From: Prionace glauca
Taxonomy: Eukaryota; Chordata; Chondrichthyes; Carcharhiniformes; Carcharhinidae
Reading direction: 5' to 3'
DNA length: 64,000 nt
NCBI GenBank assembly: GCA_037974335.1
Contig: CM075760.1
Coordinates: 19,275,791 to 19,339,790 of the forward strand
Of the stretch, positions 1 through 11,351 are shown in pieces; the first letter of the stretch is position 1; each line of letters opens with the position of its first letter. The notes under the pieces were generated by a model. That model did not search any database and was not told the origin of the DNA. It saw only the letters and a program-made list of their open reading frames with translations. The position numbers and the translations under genes are program-made.

Positions 1-178
1 TGCGCACGCTGCTCCCCCATTTCACTTCATGATCAAAAGTCCCAGAGATCCAGCTCCGGACGCGAGAGTATAACTGGTGTTGGGCTCAGATTCATATCCA
101 ATAACTTTGCTTTCCCAGGAGTTTTTCTTGTCCTGAGATCTGTCTACAACTGTTTTACAATTGTCGATAGGATTCGAC

Positions 179-678
179 ATGAAGCTCAGCTTCGCTTTAA
201 TGATAATCTCCTTGGATTTCTTACTCTTCCCTCAGGGCAAGTATGGTCGCTATTTCTGACAACGGTATTTTACACATTAGCAATGCTATGTTCTTTTGTG
301 TGTTATCTTGCATTATGCGTTCAGTTGTATTTATTGTGCGACATTGTATTGCACTATGAGATTTTAATTTTATGACATTGTTGCATATCTATATATCCTT
401 CCCAGATGCCGCTGGCAGTGAAGAGATTTCACAGTCTCCAGAGTCTATGGTGGTTACCGAGGGAGACCTGGCATCGTTGAATTGTTCCACTACAGCAGTT
501 GGACCTGTCCTACAATGGTACAGACAATTCCCGAATCGAACAGTGAAGTTCCTGGTGAGCGGTACCAGTAGTCAGGGCAGGTTCAGTGCTCGGAACATTG
601 TTGCAGAGAAACGAAGCGTTCTGAATGTTAGCGGTACTCGGGTGACAGATACTGCTACCTATTTCTGTGCAGTGGAGG
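179..678 (+). CDS. TCR alpha/delta-type V segment, intact (0.4 kb)
   Basis: Germline variable segment of a T-cell receptor alpha/delta-type chain; it would supply the antigen-binding V domain after joining. Leader exon 179-236 (MKLSFALMIISLDFLLFPQ) is followed by an intron to 405 and V exon 406-678. The V exon has FR1 Cys (LASLNCSTT), FR2 Trp (LQWYRQFPNR) and the second Cys in DTATYFCAVE. The frame is open. The splice donor reads AGG/GCAAGT, so a GC-AG intron is implied; the acceptor is TTCCCAG. A 23-bp-spacer recombination signal follows directly. FR2/FR3 resemble family F3. Assignment to TRA rather than TRD is inference. Confidence 0.85.
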
Positions 679-717
679 CACAGTGTTGTAAAGATCAATA
701 CGAGTCGTGCAAAAACC
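679..717 (+). other. V recombination signal (23-RSS)
   Basis: Heptamer CACAGTG (679-685), 23-bp spacer, nonamer GCAAAAACC (709-717), directly 3' of the V exon ending at 678. Confidence 0.88.
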
Positions 718-1080
718 TACAGAGGGGCAGTCCCGCCGGTTTGTAGCCTACACTTCATCGAAGAGATAGACATTTTATAAAAATCTCCCTGGAAAACCTC
801 CTCCAATCTCCGAGCAACTGAAGTATATTAATGATCAGGGTTTCTTTTTAGAAAAAGTATTTTTAGATGTGAATTATTTCATGACAAAACCCAATGTGAT
901 AATCGCAGCGTTGTTTGGTGCTCTTAAAAAGTTAGTTGTTCACCCTGTGGGTTAAATTCAATACCAGTCTTTCACAAATCCTGTTTTTGTTATTGTTACA
1001 GAATCCAGTGACGCAGACTCACTGCCCTGGATCCATTTGAGGCAGGTGTCTGGATGAACATCCCATAACCTTCAGCTAAA
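718..1080. other. Gene-free stretch
   Basis: AT-rich 3' flank of the first V segment. No coding, RNA or repeat signal recognised. Confidence 0.5.
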
Positions 1081-1082
1081 GT

Positions 1083-2409
1083 TGCTGTATATCTGGCACC
1101 TTGAGAAGAATTGTTTGATAGAGCAGACGCAGGACGGATTCGTTAAGGGGAAGTCGTGTCTGACGAATTTATTGGAGTTCTATGAGGGTGTAACTAGTGC
1201 GGTAGACAGAGGGGAACCGGTGGATGTGATGTTTCTCGATTTTCAGAAGGCATTTGATAAGTTGCCGCACAAAAAGTTACAGAAAGTTAGGGGGCATGGA
1301 GTTGGGGGTAAGGCGTTAGCGTGGATAGAGGATTGGCTGTCAAATAGGAGGCAGAGAGTTGGTATCAATGGGTACTATTCTGATTGGCGGTCGGTGACTA
1401 GTGGAGCGCCCCAGGGAGTAGGGCTGGGGCCTCAGCTATTTACCATTTATACAGATGATCTGGAGGAGGGAGCTGAGTGCAGGGTGTCGAAATTTGCTGA
1501 TGACACAAAGATAAGTGGAAAAGCAAATTGTGCGGAGGATATGGAAAGTCTGCAGAGGGATCTAGATAGGCTGAGCGAGTGGGCAAGGACCTGTCAGATG
1601 GAGTACTATGTTAGCAAGTGTGAGGTTATCCGCTTTGACAGGAATAATAGTAGGAGGGATTAGTATTCAAAGGGCGAAAAGCTGCAGCATGCTACGGTGC
1701 AGAGGGACCTGGGGGTCCTTGTTCATGAGTCTCAAAAACCCAGTCTGCAGGTGCAGCAGGTGATCAGGAAGGCAAATGGGATGCTGGCCTTTATAGCGAG
1801 AGGGATAGAATATAAAAGCAGGGAGGTCTTGCTGCAACTGTACAGGGCACTGGTGACGCCACAGCTGGAGTACTGTGTGGTGTTTTGCACTTGCGCAAGG
1901 ATATTTTGGCCTTGGAAGGAGTGCAGAGGACGTTCACTAGGCTGATACCGGAGATGAGGGGGTTGAACTATGAACAGAGGCTGAATAGACTGGGGTTGTA
2001 CTCGTTGGAGTATAGAAGGATGAGGGGGGATCTTATAGAGACGTATAAGATAATGAACGGGATGGATAGGGTAGAGGTGGAGAGGTTCTTCCCGCTCAGA
2101 AAGGACAGCAGGACTAGAGAGCACAGCTTCAAGATAAGGGGGGTGGCAGTTTAGAACAGAGTTGAGGAGGAACTTCTTCACTCAAAGGGTGGTGAATCTC
2201 TGGAATTCTATGCCCGTGTAGTGGTGGAGGCTACCTCGCTAAATATATTTGAGACACGGATAGATAGGTTTTTGGTAGGCAAGGGAATTAAGGGTTATGG
2301 AGAGAAAGCGGGAAAGTGGAACTGATCCACTTCAGATCAGCCATGATCTTATTGAATGGCCGGGCAGGGTAGATGGCCTACTCCTGCTCCTATTTCTTAT
2401 GTTCTTATG
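1083..2409 (+). mobile_element. CR1-like LINE, 5'-truncated, decayed
   Basis: 3' half of a CR1-like non-LTR retrotransposon. The reverse-transcriptase core is readable: LDFQKAFDK, a thumb-side WIEDWLSNRRQRV, GAPQG and the catalytic FADDTK. The C-terminal LQLYRALVTPQLEYC, RRMRGDLIETYKIM and RRNFFTQRVVNLWNS blocks follow. The reading frame is broken near 1664 and again near 1885-1945, and in the tail, so it is dead. It ends in a (TTCTTATG) tail at 2395-2409, the 3' microsatellite style of CR1 elements. It lies between a V segment and a Penelope fragment and tells nothing about V function. Confidence 0.88.
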
Positions 2410-2532
2410 TCATTCTCCACCTCTGCCTACACATATGAATTTCCGGAATGTTCTGAGTTTTTTACTGGGCTAATATAATTCGGGGGTTGGTGATAAGACT
2501 GGTGATTTCCCACACAGTCTCTCTGTTGGTTT

Positions 2533-3012
2533 GAACAAATGTGGAGATGCCGGCGTTGGACTGGGGTAAAAACAGTAAGAAGTCTCCCAACACCAGGTTG
2601 AAGTCCAACAGGTTATTTGGCAGCAAAAGACACACAACATCGCAGAATCTCTGAGCAGAAATTGATAGCCAAGTTCCGCACACATGAGGACGGCCTCAGC
2701 CGGGATCTTGGGTTCATGTCACACTATCTGTAAACCCCCGTGACTTGCCTGGGCGTGCAAAATCTCACTAACTGTCCCGGTTGGAGATAATACACATCTC
2801 TTTAACCTGTGCTTAACCTTCTCTCCATTCACATTGTCTGTACCTTTAAGATGTGATTACCTGTAAATACTCGCATTCGAAACATTATTTTGTAAATTGA
2901 GTATACATATGCCCGTTTGTGAACAGAACTCCCACTTACCTGACGAAAGAGCAGCGCTCTGAAAGCTCGTGGCTTTTGCCACCAGACGTTGGACTTTAAC
3001 CTGGTATTGTGA
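2533..3012 (+). mobile_element. Penelope-like element fragment
   Basis: A terminal block (gatgccggcgttggactggg) is followed by sequence that matches, in the opposite orientation, the 3' end of the Penelope-like copy at 47.9-48.6 kb. Shared stretches include the end of the endonuclease region, then acacatctctttaacctgtg, actcgcattc, and the terminal gagcagcgctctgaaagctc. It is a non-coding remnant; the arrangement of an end block joined to a 3' region is common for this family. Confidence 0.7.
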
Positions 3013-3132
3013 GAATAAGGACAGGAACAGCAATGCAAACGTTTGTCATAAAAACCTACCTCTGTAAGATTAGAAAGAAACTCAGAGAAAGACGTCAAAT
3101 ACACTGCATCGAGTGCGCTGAAGTTCTTGTTC

Positions 3133-3425
3133 GGCATTTTGGCTTTTCACTGTAATTGGTCGCCCCGTCCTCTACACTGAGGCCGCCTTATATTGAGGTA
3201 ACCGGTCTTTGTAGACTCGGCAGCAGCCGGCAGATATCGTGCTGCGATCTCGTTTTTCTTCAGTGCTGCTACATTGGTAATTATCCGTCTTGGCGGCTCT
3301 GCTGGTTTCTGTCGATACCACTGCATAGTGTCTATAACTGGTCCGTACATATGCAATTAAACTGCACCGAAACCCCTTCTGACAGAATTACCGACACCGG
3401 AGACTGATTCACTGCACATAGTCTG
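3133..3425 (-). pseudogene. V-segment relic (3.3 kb)
   Basis: Read on the minus strand, FR1 (VNQSPVSVILSEGVSVQFNC) and FR2 (MQWYRQKPAEPPRRIITN) are clear but in different frames. FR3 ends in VEDGATNYS, where the second Cys codon is missing, again after a frame change. A splice acceptor (tttttgcag-like) precedes FR1. No good recombination signal was seen. Dead V segment of its own family; TRA/TRD-type by context. Confidence 0.75.
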
Positions 3426-4447
3426 CCTGCAAAAGTAGATAAATAAAATAGAAGAATCCCTCCTCATTGTCCCGGGACATACCTTGAGCTATTTCGGGTT
3501 GACCAGACTTAAAATAGATTGGTACATGATTACGCCAAAGTCCTGCAGTGGTTTCCACTAACTCGTGCAATATCAGTGACCTTTGAACTTACCAACTCTT
3601 ACCATGTGCCATTTGGCATATTGGAAAAAAATCGCAAGCTGTAATCCACTTGTATTACTGGAGCGGAACACTGCTTCTGTCGTCATATAATACCGAAGTG
3701 TTTTCCTGCCGGAGATTCTGAAATTCACAGATAGACCCTTGCACTAAACACACTGTGGTTTGTGGTGTGAAGACTCACGGATATTTCCTGCAACTCCAGC
3801 TGTCACCTGTGACAAATTGAACTCACAGTTCTGCAACTTTTAGCGAAAGATGAGGTCTTGGGGCGCCATCTGTCAAACAGCCATTCTCAATGTTGTTAAC
3901 ACTGTTTCACAATATTGCAGGATTTTTGTGTAGCCGTTTATTATGTGTTTTATTACTTTGATGAAACTACTACTGCATCTGATGTCTTTGTCATTATTTT
4001 GATATTGTTACATTTGACATTTAGATTTGATATCAGAGCATTTGTCCCTGTTTCCGGACGCGTCTACACCATTAGCACAGTACCTGTTCTGTTGATTAGA
4101 TGGATGAATTTCGCTTTAATAAACTCATAACTCCAGAAATAATAAGTCTGCACTGTCCATTTCGAAAGAACGGACGCTTGCTAATAATCAAAAACGTATG
4201 CCAGTGAAATTTAAATAGGGCAATATATCAAGGAGTGTTTTTTTTTGTTTCCACTGAGGGTTAATCTGCAAGTTTTATTGTGATAGACAATAAACATGTT
4301 TAATTCGATTATGTTAATCGCAAGCAGAAAGTTTTATTTCGATATTGCTTACATCATGCTCACATCTGAAGCATTTTGGTGTTTTGTCCACAGTCCCCAT
4401 ATCGAGCGAGTTATTGTACAGGCTCCTGATCTCTCTGTTTCACCGTG

Positions 4448-4728
4448 TCTCATTGCACTGTAATACACCGCAGAGTCTGGCAGCTCAACTTTGTGTACAG
4501 TGAGAGTAGTGGAGCCTTTCTCACGGTCCACAGGTACTTTAAACTTGCCTTCAGCTTTTACATCTTTGAATGTGGAAACGAGATACTCTGGAGCTTGATC
4601 GGTGAGCTGTCGGTACCAGAATACAAAGTCACTTGCAGTGACAGTGACATTGTGATGAAGAGAGATAGTCTGTCCTTGCGTTGCCAAATACATTGATATC
4701 TGAGATGTCTCCGACTGACAAGGAACAG
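4448..4728 (-). pseudogene. F5 V segment with second Cys replaced by Ser (4.6 kb)
   Basis: Open minus-strand V exon beginning after a TTTTGACAG acceptor. FR1 has ISLHHNVTVTASDF, with no Cys at the expected place; FR2 is VFWYRQLTDQAPEYL; FR3 ends SAVYYSAMRHG with Ser (AGT) where the second Cys should be. Both canonical cysteines appear absent, so the usual Ig-fold disulfide cannot form; I treat it as a probable pseudogene. RSS: heptamer CACGGTG at 4441-4447, 23-bp spacer, nonamer ACAATAACT at 4409-4417. Relatives at 29.9 and 43.3 kb share the AGT codon. Confidence 0.8.
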
Positions 4729-4799
4729 CTGTCAAAACAAGAACACAATCAGTATAAGGACATATGTAGAGGGATAATTAAATAAAGTCTCTGTGTACA

Positions 4800-4885
4800 T
4801 AGACAGAATTAACTTATCTATGCGTCCATCTTTCTATCTATCTGTCTGTCCGTGTCTCTATCATTCATCTACGTACTATCGATAT
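4800..4885. repeat. Degenerate TCTA/TCTG microsatellite
   Basis: Interrupted tetranucleotide run (tctatctatctgtctgtccg). The related inverted flank near 29.65-29.77 kb has a similar GATA/GACA-like run. Confidence 0.6.
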
Positions 4886-5230
4886 TTCCATTTTTCTGTA
4901 TCCTTGTTTAGGATTTTCTCCAGCATATCTATCTGCCTGGATATCTGAAAAGCAGTTACTTTTTCCTGTCTGTATTTTAATTTGTGTGTGTAACAAAGAA
5001 ACAGTAGAGATAACTGAATATGTTCCGACTCATTGCATCTGTAATGACAATTATAGGATATTGTAACTCTATCCAGTTGAAGATTAAAGATGAGAAGTCA
5101 CAGCTTCTAATATCTCTGGCATTTCTAGTAACCCTGGTCTAGAGAAAATTTCACAATGCTGTGTATACCGGGCACAGAAAAAGATGTTCTCCAGCCGGAT
5201 CCGCGCTCTCTCTCTCTCTCTGTCACTGTG

Positions 5231-5470
5231 TTTGCTTCACAAAGTGATACATTCCGGAGTCCTGGACCTCGGTGTCATCGAAAGAGATGGTGTTGGAATT
5301 TCTTTACAGTGTCAGTTGGAAATACTGTGCAACGTCCTTTGGTCACATTCCCATCGTAAATGGAGGAGATAAATATCGGAGCCCCTGTCAATGTTTGTCT
5401 GTACCGGGCTACAGAGTCGCCTGTAGAAATGGAGAGTCGACAGTTAGGTTCAACCCGCGCCTGGGTACCT
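5231..5470 (-). pseudogene. F4 V-segment relic (5.3 kb)
   Basis: Minus-strand relic of the family intact at 29.2 and 42.6 kb. RVEPNCRLSISTGDSVARYRQ shows the FR1 Cys but FR2 Trp changed to Arg (CGG). IFISSIYDGNVTKG is CDR2/FR3. The frame then shifts, and the Cys104 region reads ATGTATCACTTTGTG instead of ATGTATCTCTGTGCG. The 5' part of FR1 and the leader intron are deleted. Heptamer CACTGTG on the plus strand lies at 5224-5230, next to a (GA)n run that has invaded the spacer; the nonamer is poor. Confidence 0.8.
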
Positions 5471-5817
5471 GGCAGAGATCAGAAGAAACAGTCTTTGAAT
5501 TTAAGATCAGAGCTCAAACCAATATCTCCATTCTCCTGCTGCTCTTGATGGAGAGACAAAGGCATGCTTTGTGGGAGATGGAGGGAACCGGAGAAGCAGC
5601 AAGCAGCAGTTTGGCCAGATGTATAATGAAATTATCCCCCTTGACAATGGCGCAATGTGAAGGTACCAAAAAGTGAGCTAATTTGTTTGTTCACCAGCCT
5701 GTAACTAAAATTCTAACTTAATTATTCCTCTGGAGACGCTCACTCAGAATAAATGAGGGACGCTGTGAAACTAGCGCGGAGCTAAGGTTTAAGCTTTGTT
5801 TTATTTTCTGAGAGAGG

Positions 5818-8016
5818 ATGCATGGACCAGCGAAAGGTCTCTTCTTCGCCATTTTCTATCCCATTCTAGCTGCCATTGGTGTTCCTGGTAGGTGAAAGGT
5901 TCCAAATAATTCTCATGACTTGAAATGTGTGGCTTTACAGGAACATTAAAGTTTTATTGTTGAACATTCGGTTTTATTTGAATGTAGTAAAATGCGATCT
6001 ATTGCTTGCAGTGTTATGCAGGATAAATTGTGTAAAATGATTTGTATTTCATCCACTGGTATGCACAGGCTCAGAAAATGAGCTATTACAGTCTAATAAA
6101 TCGATTAGATGCATTGAAATAGACCATTCATTCAATACTTACATGAACCTATGCAGCGACCGCTAGCAGTTAATAATCGTTGATTTGTAGTGAGGTAGCA
6201 CTGGGCCGCCCACATTGCAACTGAGTTTTTAAGAATTAATTATTGGAACCTTTGAAAGAGGTGCGTAGGGATTCATGTTTCCTAACGCATTATGCATTTT
6301 GTCTTGCTTTGATAAGTCGAGTAAATTTCGGATAATTGTATGTTTAATCACTAGCTGTGTGTGTCTAGAATGGCAAGGCCATATTTACACGCGTGATGTC
6401 TTGTCTTTCTCTCGCTTTCACTTGAGAATGTGATGTTGTATTTGCTTAATCAGATACTCGAGTAATTAGAATGGGGATACCTCACAAGACTTCAACAAAT
6501 TAAATTTATACCGACCGACAAAATGACTTAGCTTTTCTCAAAAAAGTTTGCTTTATAATAATCATCCTGAAGCACAAAGGGGAAGTTTAATCTTTGAAAG
6601 AAGGAATTCTAGAAATTAGGGTCTCGGCAGGTAAAGACACAACTGAAAAGATTAAGCTGGGGGGCATGGAAGTCCAGATTCGGAAATATAGTTGTGGCAT
6701 GTTGCCAAAATCGGGAAAGGCGAGATGATGGACAGATTTTAATTCGAAGGACGAGATTAATCAAACAGAGACGCCGACTGAATGGACGGGATTGGTACGA
6801 ATAAGAGCGACAGCAAATTTTCGGAGAATCTGAAATTTGAGAGTTATCTGAGGGGATCAACTCAGTGACCAGAGAACAGAATTAAAATTTGGACTGAGCG
6901 CAATGTCTCCTGATTTAAAATATTTTGTAATCCAGTTTTCAATATCCTATTGAAAGCCAAAGACTTTCGAATCAGTGGAGTCCGGAGGTGGTAAAGTGAA
7001 GAGTGAGGATGTTTGCAGTAACTGACTGGGTGGTGCAGTAGCTGGGGTTTAGAGCCCTCTCAGTAACACATCTCTCTGTCTCTTTCTACCTCACAGCCAA
7101 CTTAGTGACGATAGTAATCTTATCCCGAGGTCGGTGCGGACTCTCACGGTGCATCACCTACTACCTGGTTGCGATAGCATTGACTGATTTCTTTGTCATC
7201 ATCACCGCCATAATCCTCAACCGGATAGGCCGCATCTACTTTCAGAATAGCGTCCTGTCTACCACTCCGGTATGCACACTCAGCGCTCTGCTGGTCTATT
7301 TTGCTCGGGACGGTTCAGTCTGGTTGACAGTGGCTTTCACCATCGACCGTTTTGTGGCCATCTGCTGCCAGAACCTGAAGACCAGATACTGCACTGAGAA
7401 AAAAGCATTGCTGGTTATAGGAATTGTCTGTGTCCTGAGCTGTGTCAGGAATGTCCCTTTCTACTTCACTTACCAACCCTTGTACACCCTGGACGGGGTG
7501 CCCTGGTTCTGTGCTGTTAAGTCCAGCTATTACACACTGCCCGCCTGGCAGGCCTTTGACTGGCTGGACCACATCTTAACTCCTTTTCTCCCGTTCCTCC
7601 TCATCCTGCTTCTTAACGCTCTAACCGTAAAACACATCTTAGCGGCCAGCAGAGCCCGCAGGAGGCTCCGGGGCACGGAGAGTCACGGGGATCCAGAGAT
7701 GGCCAACCGCAAAAGGTCCATTATCTTGCTCTTCGCCATCTCCCTCAGCTTCCTCCTCCTCTGGGTCACCTATGTCGTACACTTCCTCTATGTGCGGATT
7801 ACAGGTGAGGGCTACCGCACCAGCCTGGATTTCAAAGACCCACGGTACATCTTTCAGGAGGCAGCCAACATGTTCCAGCTCGTCAGTTCCTGCAACAACG
7901 TCTTCATCTACACAGTCTCCCAGAGCAAGTTCCGAGAGGACCTGAAAAAGGTTCTGCTATGTCCCTTCACTATGCTAAAATACACATCAGCATCTGCTTG
8001 GATTTCATCAACTTAG
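5818..8016 (+). CDS. GPR139-like class A GPCR, two exons
   Basis: Seven-transmembrane receptor. Exon 1, 5818-5887, gives MHGPAKGLFFAIFYPILAAI and the start of TM1, donor G/GTAGGTG. Exon 2, 7097-8016, follows acceptor CTACCTCACAG and continues in phase 1 (VPANLVTIVILSRGRCGLSR). It has the TM3 Cys in TPVCTLSALL, FTIDRFVAICC at the DRY position, an ECL2 Cys in PWFCAVKSS, a basic ICL3 (ASRARRRLRG), and NNVFIYTVSQSKFR at the NPxxY position. This is the pattern of the GPR139/GPR142-like group; the exact orthologue is not claimed. It is intact, about 330 residues, and lies inside V block D. A second member is at 58.1-59.0 kb on the other strand. Confidence 0.85.
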
Positions 8017-8194
8017 ATCAGTGTGTGTAACTCCGTCTCTCTGGAATCAGAAACTACTGGAATTCAGATTTACGATTTGAAATATGTAAAACTCATAATC
8101 CAGTGTCCACAGCCCCACTTGTTGCTCTGAATGACTGCTGAATTATCACAGTTGCTAACTTCCTGGAGGAGACAAAGGAGTCTTAGAGATTTCC

Positions 8195-9131
8195 ATCATA
8201 GAAAGAGGTCCTTCGGCCATAAGCACCTATCCAATCAACTCCCATTTTGCCACAGTTAGTTCGCTACCTTGTATGCCATGACATTTCAAGTGTTCATCTA
8301 AATGCTTCTTAATGTGAAAGTTCTTGCCCCTGCCATAATTTCAGGCAGTGAGTTCCTGACTCCGACCACTTTCTAGGTGAAAACATTTTCCTCAGACCTC
8401 CTTTAAACAATTTGCTCCTTACCTTAGATCTATGCCCCTGGTTACTGAACCGTCTACTAAGAAGGACCATCCTTCTCATCTCGTTTATCTAAATCCCTCA
8501 TAATTTGGTACACATCAGTGACTTTCCTCTCATAAGAACATAAGAACATAAGAAATAGGAGCAGGAGTAGGCCATCTAGCCCTTCGAGCCTGCCCCGCCA
8601 TTCAATAAGATCATGGCTGATCTGTCGTGACTCAGCTCCACCTTCCCGCCCTCTCCCCATAACCCTTAATCCCTTCTCTTATCAAAAACCCATCAACCCG
8701 TTTCTTAAAAATATTTAGCGAGGCAGCCTCCACCACTTCAACGGGCAGAGAATTCCAGAGATTCACCACCCTTTGAGTGAAGAAGTTCCTCCTCAACTCT
8801 GTTCTAAACCGCCTCCCCTTTATCTTGAGGCTGTGCCTTCTCCACTCTAAGAAAAATAATCCCAGCCTATCCAATCTCTTTTCATAGCTGAAAACTTCAG
8901 CCAAGGCAGCATCCTGGTAAATCCCCTTAATATCCTTTCCAATGCAACCACAAGTTTTCTGTAGTGTAACGAACCGAAATTCATAGCGAGAGTTTTTAAC
9001 AGCTCTATCATAATCTCCGTGCTCTTATTATGTATGCTCCTGTTAATAAAAACAATTACACCATATGATTTCTTAACCGCGTTATCTATCTGTCTTGCTG
9101 GCTTCACAAATCTTTGGATGTGGACCACCAA
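8195..9131 (-). mobile_element. Nested CR1-like LINE 3' ends
   Basis: Minus-strand LINE material. 8530-8905 is a 3' end of the same family as 1.08-2.41 kb (FRTELRRNFFTQRVVNLWNS, GIKGYGERAG), ending in a (CATAAGAA) tail around 8530. It is flanked by pieces of a second LINE family: 8195-8530 (KVTDVYQIMRDLDKRDEKDG and 3' end), and 8905-9131 (LERILRGFTRMLPWL), which suggests one element inserted into another. No intact reading frame. Confidence 0.7.
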
Positions 9132-10020
9132 GGACTCTCCGTTCCTCTGTACCTGATTTTTTCCCTATCATTACTCACTGAAATCAATGCCCGTTTGTGC
9201 TGGTTCACGCAAAGGTTGGGAAAAAAACAATTTGCCAGCGTTACCGGGGAAGTCACAGGCTTCTCATACCGATTATCTCACAAACTGATTGTTATTATTG
9301 TGCCGAGTAAAACACGCTTCAATTCAGAGAAAATGAAGAATGAATCAAAATCAATGTTATCTTCACTTTATGTCATCACACTCAATTCTGTTTATTTAAT
9401 GTGCATTTCATGAAGAATGAATGAAACATTTTCAAGCCAACATGATTTTCTGCAGATTGTAATTGTAATCCACTGAGCAGCAGGCATTTTTTTGTCCGAT
9501 TCCCCCTGTCAAGTAAACATTTCACGGTAACCATTGTAACTTCAAAATTGTCTGTGAATAGAGTACTTCTTATAGGGATATTTTTGAAATGAGGTTCAGA
9601 GACAAGTTAGAATTTCTAACCTCCACACTTTCATGGCACGTGGAAAAAGCATCAGAGCGAACGCCTGAAAGCGATAGAGACGGAGACAGAGATAAAATAA
9701 CTGGCAACAGAGGCAAATACGCTGAAAATGTAACAAAGAGAAGCAATCAGGATAAATAATTCCTTCAACTCTCACTTATGGGTGCGTAGCTTCTATCAAC
9801 ACTGACAGAGCAGTCATATCTCTGAAAAACAACTTCAATTTCTCAGTAAGTGAAGCCAGATTGTGCTCTCTGTCACATTTTATATCAGATTAGATGAATC
9901 AATACATGTAGAATAATCTGTTTCTCTAGCCGTCGAACAGTAACTTGTTAGTCTAGCTGCTCCTTGTTCCTTCCTGATAATGATGGCTTTGCTGTCTGGT
10001 GAGTTAGTTGGAGTTGTGTT
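9132..10020. other. Gene-free stretch of block D
   Basis: No gene seen. 9.21-9.42 kb aligns by eye, inverted, with 27.9-28.06 kb in unit A (the ttgccagcg and gccgagtaaaacac stretches), so it is decayed module flank. Confidence 0.5.
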
Positions 10021-10060
10021 TAGTTTCTGATTTTTGGAATATTCAGCATTTGTATTACAG

Positions 10061-10322
10061 GAACCGATTGCGATGATTCGCCGTCCTGGGCTCCTTCTGA
10101 ATTAATAACACTGGACTGGCAAACCACAGTGCCCCCAACTCTTTTCTGGTGAATCCAGTTTTCCGGAAAATGTCAGAAATATTTATTGAAGATATCCAGC
10201 GATATGGTTCATGATTTACAGATTTTCTGCCGTTTTGTGCAAAGAAAATCAAACTGTTTTCTTCCATGTCACCTGAACATGGAACTCTGTGACAGCGCCG
10301 AATATTTCTGTGCCGCGGAGCC
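10061..10322 (+). pseudogene. F6 V-segment relic (10.2 kb)
   Basis: Plus-strand V exon after acceptor TGTATTACAG. It keeps an APSELITLDWQ FR1 fragment and CDSAEYFCAAEPTLLQ at the 3' end. FR1 Cys is missing, FR2 is interrupted by a stop (LFW-stop-IQFSGK), and the FR1-CDR1 part is shortened. The heptamer is decayed to CACGCTG (10323-10329) and the nonamer is lost. A CTCF-like motif lies just 3' at 10373-10386. It is the inverted-block counterpart of V 26.9. Confidence 0.75.
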
Positions 10323-10372
10323 CACGCTGCTGCAATCATCAATAACACCACGCTGGGAATTCCAGCTCGTTA

Positions 10373-10386
10373 CCACCCGAGGGCGC
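10373..10386 (+). promoter_or_regulatory. CTCF-like motif 3' of F6 V (10.2 kb)
   Basis: CCACCCGAGGGCGC fits the CTCF consensus CCASYAGRKGGCRS with one mismatch, on the same strand as the V, 11 bp beyond the expected nonamer. Confidence 0.5.
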
Positions 10387-10639
10387 TCTCACACTGATAA
10401 ACAGGAACATATATTATCCACTTTGAAAGTCGCAGGGACCTTCCTAAGAGATCACAACAAAATACAAACTCAACAGAAGGTTGAACACTTGCGGAATAAT
10501 AATAGTTTATTTCCACTCGCATTTGTACTATCGCCGAGATTCTTATATCTGTTTCACCTTTTCAGTTTAGATATTGCCATTCTATGCAGTTTCTCTGTCT
10601 GCTAATATTTCGAAAACTTATCTCCATCTGACGTGTTGA

Positions 10640-10790
10640 GTCTGGATAACCTTTCCCTAAACGTCAACCAGAATCGAATTTCGGCTCTATTTCCTCTCCA
10701 CAGATGCTGTCAGACCTGCTGAGATTTTCCAGCATTTTCTATTTTTGTTTTAGATTCCAGCATCCGCAGTAATTTGCTTCGATCGATTCC
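10640..10790 (+). repeat. Dispersed repeat fragment
   Basis: Contains cagatgctgtcagacctgct and attccagcatccgcagtaat, a sequence I recognise as an abundant cartilaginous-fish interspersed repeat end. The family name is not claimed. Confidence 0.5.
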
Positions 10791-11324
10791 AATCTCTCCT
10801 AACAGGATCCTGAAGCTTTTTACAGCAGCCTGTTCACTAGCTTTATTTTATCCGGGAGTTTTGCTGCTATAGAGAAAGTGTGTGCACAATGAAGGGACTT
10901 CAGAATGAAGTGACTGTGATCTTCCAAATAAACCCAAACATGGAATTTCGCAAATGGCCAGTGAGCTTCAGAATGTTGAAATGATAACGCTGGAATGATT
11001 TCTGTTACCATGAACAATCCAGGGTTTCCCACTGACAATTAGCAGACCAACCCCGTCTCTGAAAGTGCAGCCGTCCCCCTATCATACTACTGAAAGCAGC
11101 CCACTCGAAGTATTTCCTTTCAAGGTCAGCGAGCTCACATCCACCGATCTCGCAGACTCACAGAGACAGAAATAACTGAAGTGACAGGGTGCTGGAAACA
11201 GCTGGGTGACAGCTTGATCCAAGGTTAATTTGATTACTTCCGTGGCTGACAGTCACGTTATGTCTGCAACTGTCCGCGATTCTGTGCAACCCGCAGCACG
11301 CAGGAGTCTCAATCAGTTGAAGGC
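10791..11324. other. Gene-free stretch
   Basis: 3' flank of the V segment at 11.5 kb. It contains no recognised coding or repeat unit. Confidence 0.45.
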
Positions 11325-11351
11325 AGTTTTTGTACAGGAGTCACCACTGTG
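11325..11351 (-). other. Atypical RSS with 11-bp spacer
   Basis: Heptamer CACAGTG (11345-11351), 11-bp spacer, nonamer ACAAAAACT (11325-11333), read on the minus strand. Heptamer and nonamer are ideal. Relative to F2 sisters, whose spacer is 23 bp, exactly 12 bp are missing from the 5' part of the spacer. Confidence 0.85.

Noticed and set aside
718-731. Possible CTCF-like word just 3' of the RSS of V 0.4
   Set aside because: At least four mismatches to the consensus; too weak to join the F6 pattern.
9114-9413. Plus-strand open frame of 99 codons
   Set aside because: Starts in LINE debris and runs into decayed block-D flank; no homologue in units A or B.
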